DNA from: JAXHTY01 sp034189225
GTDB lineage: Bacteria; Desulfobacterota; Desulfobacteria; Desulfobacterales; Desulfosudaceae
Direction: 5' to 3'
NCBI GenBank assembly: GCA_034189225.1
Contig: JAXHVL010000054.1
Coordinates: forward strand, 1-52,580
DNA length: 52,580 nucleotides
The position numbers and the translations under genes are program-made. The notes under the pieces were generated by a model. That model did no database searches, had not been told where the DNA came from, and saw nothing but the letters and a program-made list of their open reading frames with translations. Each line of letters starts with the position of its first letter. Position 1 is the stretch's first letter. Below, one piece after another: positions 26,227-35,783 of the stretch.

Positions 26227-27264
26227 CTACCGCTCCCTTTTTTCCATTTCGCGCATCCGCTTTTCCAATGCGGATATGCGTCGCTTCAGGTCCGGCAGTT
26301 TCGCCACGATGTTCTGCGCCTTGAGCCACAGCTTGTGCGGCATTCCCGGCGTTCCGGAAATGACGTCGCCGGCCTTTACCGGTTTGACGATTCCGGCCTG
26401 CGGTCCCACCGTTGCGTTGTCGCCGATTTCAAGATGGCCGGAAACACCGGCCTGCCCTGCCAGGGTGACGTGCCGGCCGATGGTGACGCTGCCCGAAATA
26501 CCGGTCTGCGCCACGATAACGGTATTTTCCCCAACTGTAACGTTATGAGCGATGTGGACCAGGTTGTCGGTCTTGACCCCGCTTTTAATCCGGGTCTCGG
26601 TAAACGTGGCCCGATCGATGGTGTTGCCGGCGCCTATCTCCACATCATCATCAATCCGGACAATACCGGTGTGGGGTAATTTGATGTACACATCTTCGTC
26701 CGGGGCGAACCCGAACCCGTCGCTGCCGATGACGGAACCCGCATGCACCATCACCCGGTTGCCGATGCGGCAACCCCATAATACGGAGACATTGGCACAA
26801 AGCACAACACCATCACCGATGCGGACATTATTGCCGATCACCACTCCGGGGTGCAGAACTACCCGGCTGCCAAGAACGACATTCTCGCCGATGGTGACAT
26901 GCGGCGCAATGGCCGCGGTCTCGCCGCACACAAAATGCCGGCCGATTCGGGCATGGGGGCTGATACCGGAAAATGCCGGCTGCGGGGTTTCACTGGCATG
27001 GAAAAGGATCAACGCCCTGGCGAAAACCGCCTGTGGGTTTTTCGCCACAATCCGGTTCCGCGTTCCGCAATCCACCCCCTCCGGAACGATCACCGCGCCG
27101 GCAGCGGTCTGATCTAGCCGGTCAAGATAGCTTCTTCCGGTGGCCAGGGTGATTTCCCAGGCGCCGGCCAGGTCAAACGGCGCAGCGCCGGTTATTTCTT
27201 TGTCCAGATCCCCTTCGGCTGTCCCGCCGGTCTTTTCGGCTATCTCACGAAGCGTAAAGGCCAT
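26227..27264 (-). CDS. lpxD: UDP-3-O-(3-hydroxyacyl)glucosamine N-acyltransferase
   Basis: LpxD adds the second 3-hydroxyacyl chain to UDP-acyl-GlcN. The N-terminal uridine-binding domain (about residues 1-100; FTLREIAEKTGGTAEGD) is followed by a long hexapeptide-repeat helix with the catalytic-region GSDGFGFAPDEDVYIKLPHTG and HNVTVGENTVIVAQTGISGS, and a C-terminal helix (DLKRRISALEKRMREMEKR) used for trimer contacts and ACP binding. ATG 27264 gives 345 residues, with AGGAG 12 bases upstream and 10 bases after skp. The frame is open further upstream but that would overlap skp. Confidence 0.93.
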   Translation of the reverse strand: MAFTLREIAEKTGGTAEGDLDKEITGAAPFDLAGAWEITLATGRSYLDRLDQTAAGAVIVPEGVDCGTRNRIVAKNPQAVFARALILFHASETPQPAFSGISPHARIGRHFVCGETAAIAPHVTIGENVVLGSRVVLHPGVVIGNNVRIGDGVVLCANVSVLWGCRIGNRVMVHAGSVIGSDGFGFAPDEDVYIKLPHTGIVRIDDDVEIGAGNTIDRATFTETRIKSGVKTDNLVHIAHNVTVGENTVIVAQTGISGSVTIGRHVTLAGQAGVSGHLEIGDNATVGPQAGIVKPVKAGDVISGTPGMPHKLWLKAQNIVAKLPDLKRRISALEKRMREMEKRER

Positions 27265-27274
27265 TGCAAATCCA

Positions 27275-27847
27275 TCACTCCTGGGAATCGGATGCGGCTG
27301 CATCACCGCCCTTGCCGTCCAGGGAAAGGTTCTGCTTGTTCGCCATCTCAATAAGTTTATCGGTCACATCAATGGCCTGAGGATAATAAATGGTCGCGGT
27401 TTTTTCCAGCAGGAGGAGATAGCCCCCTTTTTTGCCCATATTTTCAGCAAGTGCCAGCGCCTTTTCCTGAATTTCCATGACTAGCCGCTGCTCCAGCTGA
27501 CGCAGCTTATCCGAATACTTGCGCTGAAGCGTCTTGAAGTCATTCATCTGAATCCGGTATTCCCGCTCCTGCTGCTCTTTCTTGTTCTCGCTCATGACCA
27601 TTACATCCCGTTCCAGCTTCTTCTTGAGCGTTTCCAGCTGCCCGCCCTTTTTTTCCAGGTCGGCTTCCATCTCACTGGTCTCTTTGTCAATTCTGGCCTG
27701 AGCGGCCTTGCCGATATCCGACTCCAGTATGAAGCGCTGCAGGTCCACCACCCCGATTTTCGCAACATCTGCCGCATGGGCCTGCGATACCGCCATGCCC
27801 GTGACCATAAAAGCAAGCACGGCAAATTTCATTATTATCGATCTCAT
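27275..27847 (-). CDS. skp: Periplasmic chaperone Skp/OmpH
   Basis: Skp holds unfolded outer-membrane proteins on the way to BamA. The 190-residue protein has a Sec signal peptide (FAVLAFMVTGMAVSQAHA-type, cut before ADVAKIG), then the conserved KIGVVDLQRFI strand, a long charged coiled-coil with many Lys, Glu and Gln (about residues 50-130), and a short C-terminal strand region. The start at 27847 has GGAGG nine bases upstream. It lies between bamA and lpxD, as in E. coli. The mature region ends in a low-complexity tail. Confidence 0.9.
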   Translation of the reverse strand: MRSIIMKFAVLAFMVTGMAVSQAHAADVAKIGVVDLQRFILESDIGKAAQARIDKETSEMEADLEKKGGQLETLKKKLERDVMVMSENKKEQQEREYRIQMNDFKTLQRKYSDKLRQLEQRLVMEIQEKALALAENMGKKGGYLLLLEKTATIYYPQAIDVTDKLIEMANKQNLSLDGKGGDAAASDSQE

Positions 27848-27871
27848 ATTGAACACCCTCCTTCGCTTGTC

Positions 27872-27900
27872 ATCCTCACTTATTCACTTACTCACTTTTT
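27872..27900. repeat. CACTTA-type simple repeats in the bamA-skp gap
   Basis: Three successive units (CTCACTTA, TTCACTTA, CTCACTTT) lie on the plus strand, giving AAGTGAGTAAGTGAATAAGTGAGG on the transcribed strand in pieces. They resemble the heptamer-like units in the two other operon gaps. The rest of the gap (27848-28019) shows no gene. Confidence 0.4.
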
Positions 27901-28019
27901 GGCGGCATTCCACCGCTGAAAAATCCATACCGGGGCTTTCCCCAAATTGCCACCTCTCTGAAGCAGGGCAATCGCTTTTCAAATTCCGCCGGGGCCGGAA
28001 ACAACCGGTCTGCGAACCA

Positions 28020-30743
28020 TCAGAACGCGGTTCCCATGGTGAACTCCCACTGTCCGCCGGAATCCTCTTCCTCCCTGGGATCCAGAATATATCCTCTTTC
28101 CAGGCGAATGGGCCCCATGGGTGAATACCATCGAACACCAAAACCGGCGCTTTCCCGCAACCGGCTGAACCGTATCTCCTCGTCATCGTCATAAACATTA
28201 CCGGTGTCATAAAACAGAAGCCCCACAAGACCGGATTTCTCACCAAACAGCGGAAAATGCAGTTCGGCATTGAACTGGACAAACTTGTCGCCGCCCTTGT
28301 CAATCAGCATGCCGTCCTCATCTTCTTCCTGTATTGCTATATCACGCCAGTCAAATCCCCGCAATGAATTCATGCCGCCCAGATAAAACCGCTCGTAATC
28401 AGGCAGAAAGCCGTCTGAATTTTCATGGACATACCCGCCCCTGGAATGAAGGAACCCTACAAAATCCCATATTAACGGTATATACCATCCGGTTTCCGCC
28501 GTATACTTGGTAAAGGCAACGTCACCGCCGAAAATTCCGCCGGCATTTTCGATGGTAACGGAATGCCTGGCGCCCTCCGTGGGATTGATGGTCTGGTTCC
28601 GGGAGTCATAAACCAAGGAGGTTGAAACGCTGCTGGTGACATTTTCATCTTCTGCAGTCTGGATGGACCAGGGGGCGAAGATGCTGACATTCTTCAACTC
28701 ATTGGTTTCATAAGTATTGGAAAGATAAAGGCGGGTGTTTTCAAACACGGGGTAGCCAAAACGCAAGCCTCCGCCGCGGGTGTGCCTATCATAGGTATCA
28801 TAATCCGACTCCCAGTCATACAGATCAAAACCCGCCGACAGCGGGATATCAAAAAGCCAGGGTTCGGTAAAACTGAGCTGATACTGGGTGGAGGAGCCGC
28901 CGATTTCAGCCTTGAGCTTCAGAGTCTGGCCCCGGCCGAAGAGATTTTGCTGGGATACTGACGTGGTAAAGAAAAAATCCTGCACGCTGCTGTAGCCGCC
29001 GCCGAATGAAAACATGCCCGTGGCCTTTTCTTCCACCTCGATTTTCAGGTCCACATTCTCCCGGGACGCGCCCTCAATGGTATCCACCTTCACCGTTTCA
29101 AAATAATTGAGCCGATAAAGCCTGGATATGCCTTTTTTCAGACGTTTGCCGCTGTACAGCTCCTGTTCGTAAACATCCAGCTGCCGGCGGATCACCTTGT
29201 CCCGGGTTTTGGTATTACCGGCAATAATAATTCTGTCAAAATAAACCAGATTGCCCTTTTTGATCTGATAGGTGATGTCAACAGTGTGATTGTCGGTGTT
29301 TCTGTCGATCTGAGGAATAATATCGGCATAAAAATATCCCCGGTCCGAATAATAATCATTCAGGGTCATCATGTCCCGGCGGACCAGAGAGCGGTTGAAA
29401 TAATCCTCGCCGGGGATTTTGAGTTGCTGTTTCAGTGCTTCTTCGCTGGCCAGGATGTCCCCCTGTATGTCCACGGTCCCGACTTTGAACCGGTTCCCCT
29501 CCTCGATTTTAAACGTAATGTAAATCCACTCGTCCTTGTATTCGGTGACCGGGTCAGCGATCCTGGCGTCAATATACCCGTTGTTATGATAATGGGCCGC
29601 CAGTCTGCCCACATCCTGCTGCAAGACATCGGTCTGAAGGTCACCGGAGGAAGTGAGCCAGGAAAAAAACCCCTTTTCCGAGGTTTCAATTATTTTCATC
29701 AGTTCTTTATCGGGATAGGCCTCGTTTCCTTCGAACACAATCTCACGGATCATGAACTTTTCGCCCCGCTGGATCGTAAATTCGATATCGGCCTGATTGT
29801 TCTCACGCTCAAGGATATCATACGCAACCACCACATTCTGATAATTCTTTTTTTTGTACATCTCCTCTATGGCTTTGATGTTCTCCCTGATCGTCACACT
29901 ATTCACGATCGCCCCCCGTTCGATGGAGAGCGCGTCCTTGATTTTTTCCTCCGACAGGGTCATGGTATTCTTCTTGATGCGCACATTCCGGACGGTGGGA
30001 CGTTCCGTGACATGAAAGGTAACCGCCTTGCCTTCCGGTGTATCACTGGCGGACACCCGAATGTCCTCAAAATATCCCATATCATATATATTTTTAATAT
30101 TGCCGGACAACTGTCGTGGAGCATAAACATCGCCCACGCCAATATCGAGAACCCGCTTGACGGCATCCGCCTCAATGCGGTCATTACCCTTGATGCGGAT
30201 ATCCACGATTTTCTCCCGGCCGAGAAGGGCGGCGGCAATATCCGTGGAAACCGAATTGACGGCAGGGGCCAGTTTCTCCGACGATTCGCCATCGACAAAA
30301 AAAACGCGGGCCGGCGCGTCCGATCCCACCCTGGCAAGAGAGACATCCAGGCTGAACCCGTCGCCGAGTACGGTAAGACTTCCCCACACCGCATAATCCG
30401 CATTTTCTGCGACGGCCACTCGCCGCTTTGCCGCCGGGGTGCCGGGCGGTTCTTTTGCGGATGGCGGCTTCAGGACGTTTATTCCCTGAGCCTCGAGCCT
30501 TCCGCTTAGAATGCCGGCTATCTCATTGCCCAGTTGATTCCCCTTTTCTGAAGCCGACCATGTGGTAAACGGGAACAGGAGAACACGTATCCCGGCCTCG
30601 GTTTTCGCCGACGCACAAATCGCCGTGCCGACAATCAGAACGAGCGCCATAACCAGCGCCATAAAAGGCCCCCCCGTTATTCGACGGGCCCAAACTCTCA
30701 AACCAGCAATCTGCTTTTGACGTATCGATACGAATCGCTGCAA
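28020..30743 (-). CDS. bamA: Outer membrane protein assembly factor BamA with extra N-terminal domain
   Basis: BamA inserts beta-barrel proteins into the outer membrane. The 907-residue form is about 100 longer than E. coli BamA. A signal peptide with a long, basic n-region ends near residue 46. Residues about 50-155 form an extra domain (VLLFPFTTWS, LGNEIAGILSGRLEAQGINV, YAVWGSLTVLGDGFSLDVSL) that looks like the TolB-N/FlgO type of periplasmic alpha-beta fold. POTRA domains follow (about 165-560), then the barrel with the lid-loop NSLRGF motif. The start is TTG 30743, seven bases after GGAGAG and four bases beyond the lolD stop. The neighbours lolD and skp fit the role. Confidence 0.92.
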   Translation of the reverse strand: MQRFVSIRQKQIAGLRVWARRITGGPFMALVMALVLIVGTAICASAKTEAGIRVLLFPFTTWSASEKGNQLGNEIAGILSGRLEAQGINVLKPPSAKEPPGTPAAKRRVAVAENADYAVWGSLTVLGDGFSLDVSLARVGSDAPARVFFVDGESSEKLAPAVNSVSTDIAAALLGREKIVDIRIKGNDRIEADAVKRVLDIGVGDVYAPRQLSGNIKNIYDMGYFEDIRVSASDTPEGKAVTFHVTERPTVRNVRIKKNTMTLSEEKIKDALSIERGAIVNSVTIRENIKAIEEMYKKKNYQNVVVAYDILERENNQADIEFTIQRGEKFMIREIVFEGNEAYPDKELMKIIETSEKGFFSWLTSSGDLQTDVLQQDVGRLAAHYHNNGYIDARIADPVTEYKDEWIYITFKIEEGNRFKVGTVDIQGDILASEEALKQQLKIPGEDYFNRSLVRRDMMTLNDYYSDRGYFYADIIPQIDRNTDNHTVDITYQIKKGNLVYFDRIIIAGNTKTRDKVIRRQLDVYEQELYSGKRLKKGISRLYRLNYFETVKVDTIEGASRENVDLKIEVEEKATGMFSFGGGYSSVQDFFFTTSVSQQNLFGRGQTLKLKAEIGGSSTQYQLSFTEPWLFDIPLSAGFDLYDWESDYDTYDRHTRGGGLRFGYPVFENTRLYLSNTYETNELKNVSIFAPWSIQTAEDENVTSSVSTSLVYDSRNQTINPTEGARHSVTIENAGGIFGGDVAFTKYTAETGWYIPLIWDFVGFLHSRGGYVHENSDGFLPDYERFYLGGMNSLRGFDWRDIAIQEEDEDGMLIDKGGDKFVQFNAELHFPLFGEKSGLVGLLFYDTGNVYDDDEEIRFSRLRESAGFGVRWYSPMGPIRLERGYILDPREEEDSGGQWEFTMGTAF

Positions 30744-30747
30744 TCAC

Positions 30748-31497
30748 TTACTCTCCTGCCTGCGACAACTCCACGATTTGTCCGTCCCGTATGGTCAGTT
30801 TTCGTGCCATAAGAGATGCAAGCCGCATGTTGTGGGTTCCTACAATCAAGGTCATGTCCAGTTCCCGGTTCAGCGAGGCCAGCAGTTCATGAATCCGGTC
30901 ACTTGTCTTTTCATCCAGGTTACCGGTTGGCTCGTCGGCAATTAAGAGGGAAGGTTTCAGCACCAGGGCTCTGGCGATGGCCACGCGTTGCTGTTCGCCG
31001 CCGGAAAGCTCCGCCGGCCGGTGGTGAATCCTGTTCTCCAGCCCCACCCGCACCAGCATGGCCTCCGCCTTCTTCCGGGCTGACTTCCTGTCATTGGACC
31101 TTATCAAAACGGGCATCATGGTATTTTCCAGAGCGTCAAACTCCGGCAGAAGATGATGGAACTGGAACACAAAGCCCACATACTCGTTGCGCAGCCTGGC
31201 CAGCGCGGCCTCTTCCATGGCATAAACATTGCCGCCTTCCATATAAAGATGGCCACGATCAGGGGGGTCAAGCGCGCCAACAATCTGCAGAAAAGTAGAT
31301 TTTCCGATGCCGGACGCTCCAACCACGGCAATGGTCTCGCCCCGGTATACCTCAAAAGAAACACCGGTCAATACCTCGATACAGGTTTCATTGCTCTCAA
31401 ACCTTTTGACAACATTCTCGCCGACAATCATCGGTCCGGGGTTCTCCGCCCCCCCGGCAGCGGTATCCGCCTGTATCGCCGTCTGCGGATTATCCAT
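30748..31497 (-). CDS. lolD: Lipoprotein-releasing ABC transporter ATPase LolD
   Basis: This ATPase powers release of outer-membrane lipoproteins from the inner membrane to LolA. It has a Walker A (GASGIGKST), a Q-loop region (FQFHHLLPEF, with the 'HHLLPEF' typical of LolD), a signature LSGGEQQR, and a Walker B (LLIADEPTGNLD). ATG 31497 gives 249 residues, with GGAGG nine bases before and an eight-base overlap (ATGGATAA) with the lolC stop. Its partner is the adjacent permease. Confidence 0.93.
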   Translation of the reverse strand: MDNPQTAIQADTAAGGAENPGPMIVGENVVKRFESNETCIEVLTGVSFEVYRGETIAVVGASGIGKSTFLQIVGALDPPDRGHLYMEGGNVYAMEEAALARLRNEYVGFVFQFHHLLPEFDALENTMMPVLIRSNDRKSARKKAEAMLVRVGLENRIHHRPAELSGGEQQRVAIARALVLKPSLLIADEPTGNLDEKTSDRIHELLASLNRELDMTLIVGTHNMRLASLMARKLTIRDGQIVELSQAGE

Positions 31498-32731
31498 ATC
31501 GAATCGCCTCCACCGGGTCAATTTTTGCGGCCTGCGCCGCGGGATACAACGCCGCCAGATAGCAGATACCCAGCGCGGCCAGGGCGATCAGGGAAACATC
31601 CAGCAATTCAATCTTTACCGGCAGTGTGGTGATATAATAAACATCGTCCGGAAGATCGATAAATTCGTAGCGTTTGAGCAGAAGGCACGAAACAATTCCC
31701 AGGATTCCGCCAAGCAGGGTGCCCACCCCGCCGACGACCATGCCCTCGATCACAAAAATCCGTTTAATGCTTTTCCGGGTTGCCCCCATGGCCTTCAGGA
31801 TACCGATCTCCTTCTTTTTGTTCATAACGATCATAATCAGGGAGCTGGCGATATTAAACGCGGCCACCAGAATAATAAGGGTAAGGATAATAAACATCAC
31901 GGTTTTTTCAAGTTTTAGCGCCGAAAAAAGATTCCGGTTCATGGACATCCAGTCTTTTGCATAAAACGGGTATCCCAGGTCGGAAACGATTGTCTGTGCC
32001 ATGTTCCGGGCATCATAAAGATTATCCACCCGGATCTCGATACTGCCCACCGCGTCCTTCATGCGCAGCATTTTCTGGGCTTCTTGAATATGAATATACG
32101 AAAATGCGCTGTCATATTCATGCATGCCGGCTTCAAAGACACCGGTCACCTCAAATCGTTTAACCGCGGGCATATGTCCCATGGGCGACAAGGCCCCCAT
32201 GGAAAGTACCAGATAAATCATATCCCCCCTTGCCACCCCCAGCCGGGCCGCCAGTTCCTCTCCCAGAACAATACCGGGCGGCACCACCACATTATTCTCA
32301 TTTCTTCTGCTCTGCTGCAATTTTTCAGGCAGAGGGGAAATATTATCAAAAATCGGCATGATGGCTTCCGCCTTGCCTGGCGGCACGCCTTTTAAAATCC
32401 CCCCTGTTATACCGTGGGATGATCGAAACATAACCTGGGTCATAATGAAGGGGAGCGTGCTTTCCACGCCGGGTAACTCGTCCAGCTTGTCAATAACCTT
32501 CTGATAATCGAGGATTTCACCGCCGTGCCGGGACAAAACGATATGGGATTCCACCGACAGTATCCGCTTTTTGATATCCGCCTCAAATCCCGTCATGACG
32601 GCAATCACGATAATCAGTGCCATCACCCCGATGATGACCCCCGCTACGGATAGTATCGTTATGAAAGACACAAACGCATTGCGCTTCGGGGCCATGAGAT
32701 GTCGGAGGCCTATAAAATATTCATAAAACAT
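31490..32731 (-). CDS. lolC: Lipoprotein-releasing permease LolC/LolE
   Basis: This inner-membrane permease of the Lol system has 413 residues from ATG 32731. It has one N-terminal membrane helix (SFITILSVAGVIIGVMALIIVIAVMTGF), a large periplasmic MacB-type domain, and three C-terminal helices (IILTLIILVAAFNIASSLIM; VGTLLGGILGIVSCLLL; LIALAALGICYLAALYPA). The coupling region ILKAMGATRKSIKRIF contacts LolD. Only one permease gene is present, so it probably works as a homodimer (LolCE hybrid, as in many non-enterobacteria). It follows lysS by 64 bases. Confidence 0.92.
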   Translation of the reverse strand: MFYEYFIGLRHLMAPKRNAFVSFITILSVAGVIIGVMALIIVIAVMTGFEADIKKRILSVESHIVLSRHGGEILDYQKVIDKLDELPGVESTLPFIMTQVMFRSSHGITGGILKGVPPGKAEAIMPIFDNISPLPEKLQQSRRNENNVVVPPGIVLGEELAARLGVARGDMIYLVLSMGALSPMGHMPAVKRFEVTGVFEAGMHEYDSAFSYIHIQEAQKMLRMKDAVGSIEIRVDNLYDARNMAQTIVSDLGYPFYAKDWMSMNRNLFSALKLEKTVMFIILTLIILVAAFNIASSLIMIVMNKKKEIGILKAMGATRKSIKRIFVIEGMVVGGVGTLLGGILGIVSCLLLKRYEFIDLPDDVYYITTLPVKIELLDVSLIALAALGICYLAALYPAAQAAKIDPVEAIRYG

Positions 32732-32795
32732 GATTGAAGGATTTCCCAAACGTCGTTATCGTCATTCAAAACTGCGGTATAAACCCCGGCCGGTG

Positions 32796-34280
32796 CTACT
32801 TCCCCCCTTCCGGACGCATATGGGGAAACAGGATGACTTCCCGGATAGACGCCGCATCGGTGAGCAGCATCACCAGCCGGTCAATGCCGATGCCTTCGCC
32901 GGCAGTGGGCGGCATGCCGTATTCCAGGGCTTCCACATAATCCTCATCCATGTAGTGGGCTTCCTCGTCCCCAGCGTTCCGGGCATCAACCTGTCGCTGA
33001 AACCGGGTCCGCTGCTCTTCCGGATCATTTAACTCGGAAAAGCCGTTGGCGATTTCATTGCCGGCGATAAACAGCTCGAACCGGTCCACGATTTCCGGGT
33101 TCTCCGCACTGGTTCTGGAAAGGGGCGAAACTTCCACCGGATACCCCGTGATAAAGGTCGGCGCGATAAGCGCCGGTTCCACAAGAGCATCAAAAAGCCT
33201 GGTAATGATCTTGCCCCGGTTGTCCATCTTCGTTATCTTCACGCCCTTTTCCGCCGCCACCGCCAGCAGCGCCTCCTTATTTGTCAGGGTATCCGCGTCA
33301 ATTCCGGCAATCTCATGCATGGCGGCGGCCAGAGTCATCCGACGCCACGGTTGTGAAAAATCAATAGTATGGCCTTGATATTCAACTGCCATAGTGCCGC
33401 AGACAGTGGACACCACACGTCCGAACAGCGCCTCGGTCATGGTCATCAGAGCCCGGTAATCCGCATATGCCTGGTAAAACTCCAGCATGGTAAACTCGGG
33501 GTTGTGGCGGGTTGAGATGCCTTCGTTCCGGAAATTCCGGTTTATCTCAAACACCCGTTCAAAGCCGCCCACCACCAGTCGTTTTAAATAAAGTTCCGGG
33601 GCGATACGGAGGAACAAATCCATTCCCAGCGCATTATGATGCGTCACAAAGGGTTTTGCCTCTGCACCGCCGGGAATCGGCTGCATCATTGGAGTCTCCA
33701 CCTCCAGAAACCCCTGTTCAAGCAGGAATCCCCGCACTGACTGAATGATACTGCTACGTTTCATAAATATATCACGGGTGCCGGGGTTCATGATCAGGTC
33801 CAGATACCGCTGGCGGTAACGCTTTTCAGGGTCTTTCAACCCATGGAACTTTTCAGGCAGCGGCCGCGTGGCCTTGCACAGAAGCCGCAATTCATCGGCC
33901 AGCAGAGTCCATTCGCCTGTTCTGGTCTGAAACATGCCCCCTTTCAGCCATACGAAATCCCCCACATCCATCTGTTTGAACAGGCTGTATATATCTTCCC
34001 CCAACCGGTTTTTCTGCAAATAGGCCTGAAGGGTTCCCGTGCGATCCCGGAATCTGATAAATGCCGATTTACCGAATGAATTCAATGCCATAACCCGGCC
34101 AGCCAGCGAAAATAGCGGCGAGCCGGATTCGGTGATCTCCCCCTGCCCGATAGCATCCTGCACCTCTGCCACCGTGTGGGATGCCGTTGCGGCGGGGGGG
34201 AACAGATCAATACCGTCTGCCTTTAACGCATTGATTTTTTCTCTTTTTTTCTCAATTATGGTTTTTTCTTTTTTTTCCAT
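32796..34280 (-). CDS. lysS: Lysyl-tRNA synthetase, class II
   Basis: This charges tRNA-Lys. It is 494 residues long, with an N-terminal anticodon-binding OB fold (about 55-155; LAGRVMALNSFGKSAFIRFRDRTG) and a class II catalytic core. Motif 2 is visible around FEINRNFRNEGISTRHNPEFTMLEFY, and motif 3 around GIDRLVMLLTDAASIREVILFPHMRPE. The lysine-pocket segment ENPEIVDRFELFIAGNEIANGFSELNDPEEQ is typical. It heads the outer-membrane operon, a linkage often seen in deltaproteobacteria. Confidence 0.95.
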   Translation of the reverse strand: MEKKEKTIIEKKREKINALKADGIDLFPPAATASHTVAEVQDAIGQGEITESGSPLFSLAGRVMALNSFGKSAFIRFRDRTGTLQAYLQKNRLGEDIYSLFKQMDVGDFVWLKGGMFQTRTGEWTLLADELRLLCKATRPLPEKFHGLKDPEKRYRQRYLDLIMNPGTRDIFMKRSSIIQSVRGFLLEQGFLEVETPMMQPIPGGAEAKPFVTHHNALGMDLFLRIAPELYLKRLVVGGFERVFEINRNFRNEGISTRHNPEFTMLEFYQAYADYRALMTMTEALFGRVVSTVCGTMAVEYQGHTIDFSQPWRRMTLAAAMHEIAGIDADTLTNKEALLAVAAEKGVKITKMDNRGKIITRLFDALVEPALIAPTFITGYPVEVSPLSRTSAENPEIVDRFELFIAGNEIANGFSELNDPEEQRTRFQRQVDARNAGDEEAHYMDEDYVEALEYGMPPTAGEGIGIDRLVMLLTDAASIREVILFPHMRPEGGK

Positions 34281-34346
34281 CTGCCAATCCTGCCTTGCCC
34301 CTTGCCCAGCTGATTCTCGCTAAGCTGATTACCGGTAAACTTTTAA

Positions 34347-34375
34347 GATTTACTAGACATTATGGATGGAGTCAA
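34347..34375 (-). promoter_or_regulatory. Candidate promoter of lysS and the outer-membrane operon
   Basis: On the minus strand TTGACT (34370-34375) is followed after 17 bases by TAAATC (34347-34352). The -35 box is good and the -10 box weak. It lies about 65 bases upstream of lysS in the short gap after the sensor-kinase gene. Confidence 0.35.
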
Positions 34376-34413
34376 GCCTTATTAAAGACCGGGAGGAAGA
34401 AAAGCTATGAGGA

Positions 34414-35694
34414 TCAGGGCGGGGACTGCTGTAATGTCAGGATGAACCGGGTGCCTGCGCCCGGGGTGCTTTCAAAATCAATCCGGCCGCCATAGGACTC
34501 CACAAGCCGGTGTACAACGGAAAGACCGAGACCGGTCCCCCGGGGTTTTGTCGTAAAAAAAGGATCGAAAACGGCGTCCGCTTTTTCCCGCGGCATGCCG
34601 CAGCCGTCGTCCCTGATCTCCACCTTTACGGTCCTGTTACCGGCGGTAAAAATCTTGACATTGATGGTTCCCTGCCCATCCTCGGTTTCCTGAATGGCAT
34701 CGGCGGCATTCAGCAAAAGATTCCAGAGAATCTGGCTGAGGTATTCCGGATCCATCTCCACCCAGATGTTTTCCGGTACTTCGGCTTCGCAGTTGATGTT
34801 TCCCCGCTCCTGCAGTCCCTTTTCAAACAATTCCAGAGTTTCGGACACCACGGCATCCAGGGCGATTTTTTTTACCCTTCCTTTCTGGGGCCTGGCAAAC
34901 AGCAGAAAATTGGTCACCAGGGAATTCAAACGGCCGGCTTCCCGCTGAATGATGCGCATAAGCCGATCGTCATCCGTTGTAGAGGAACTTGAAGTATTCA
35001 GCATCTGAATGGCGCCGGTGAGGGCGGCCAGGGGATTCTTGATCTCATGGGCCAGGCCGGCGGCCATTTCCCCGATGGCGGCCATGTGTTCCACCCGGTG
35101 GACATGCCGGCGCATGACTCCCAGCTCCTGCCTGGCCTTCTGTTCCTGCTCCACCAGCAGGCTGGTGAGAAACGCCACCCCGAAACAGGCGATTATGGTG
35201 ATCACCATTTTGTACAACACCTGGGGGCCCCCGAGGTAGGACACTGCAAAGATACCGGCAACATCAAGGGGGGTCAGAAGACCGTAGTATTCCAGATCGA
35301 GCATGATGCCGTACTGAATACTGCAGAGGGCGGCCACGATCATTCCCCCTTTGCGGCGCAGAAAAAAACATGCCCCCATGATCACGATCAGATACAGAAA
35401 GGAAAAAACGCTGGCATAACAGCCCGTCACATAGATGATGGCCGTCACGATCAGGGTATCGGCAATTATCTGAAAATAGGCAAACGCAACTTTGCGCCGG
35501 ATAATGGACATCAGGATGGCATATGCCACGGAAAGGGCGAAAATAACGCCGGAAATCCCGTAAAGCAACAGCAGGGAGAGGGAGGTATGGGAAACATGCC
35601 TGAACTGAAAAAAAATCGTGGAGCCGAACAGAAAAAGAGCGAAAACAGCCCGAAGGGCCATCAGCCATTTCAGCCGTTTTTCAAACGCCTCCAT
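34414..35694 (-). CDS. Membrane sensor histidine kinase, PilS-like
   Basis: This 426-residue sensor kinase has about six N-terminal membrane helices (residues 10-180) instead of a periplasmic sensor domain. The phospho-acceptor His217 (ORF numbering from GTG 35697) lies in GLAHEIKNPLAAL. The ATPase domain has an N box (LWNLLLNAADAI), G1 (IRDDGCGMP), and G2 (GTGLGLSVVHRL). PilS has this layout and pilC lies just upstream, so a type IV pilus role is plausible. No response regulator is encoded nearby, which is unusual for PilS; it may partner a distant regulator. Starts GTG 35697 and ATG 35694 are both possible. Confidence 0.75.
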   Translation of the reverse strand: MEAFEKRLKWLMALRAVFALFLFGSTIFFQFRHVSHTSLSLLLLYGISGVIFALSVAYAILMSIIRRKVAFAYFQIIADTLIVTAIIYVTGCYASVFSFLYLIVIMGACFFLRRKGGMIVAALCSIQYGIMLDLEYYGLLTPLDVAGIFAVSYLGGPQVLYKMVITIIACFGVAFLTSLLVEQEQKARQELGVMRRHVHRVEHMAAIGEMAAGLAHEIKNPLAALTGAIQMLNTSSSSTTDDDRLMRIIQREAGRLNSLVTNFLLFARPQKGRVKKIALDAVVSETLELFEKGLQERGNINCEAEVPENIWVEMDPEYLSQILWNLLLNAADAIQETEDGQGTINVKIFTAGNRTVKVEIRDDGCGMPREKADAVFDPFFTTKPRGTGLGLSVVHRLVESYGGRIDFESTPGAGTRFILTLQQSPP

Positions 35695-35783
35695 CACACA
35701 ATTATTTCCATGTAGAACAAACTATTATTCTTTTCACCGCTAAACAGTCGAACGGCTCGAATTGTTCCCAAAAAAATGGATAG

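Noticed and set aside
29286..30509. Plus-strand open frame of 407 codons opposite bamA
   Set aside because: A shadow of the BamA POTRA region with no motif of its own.
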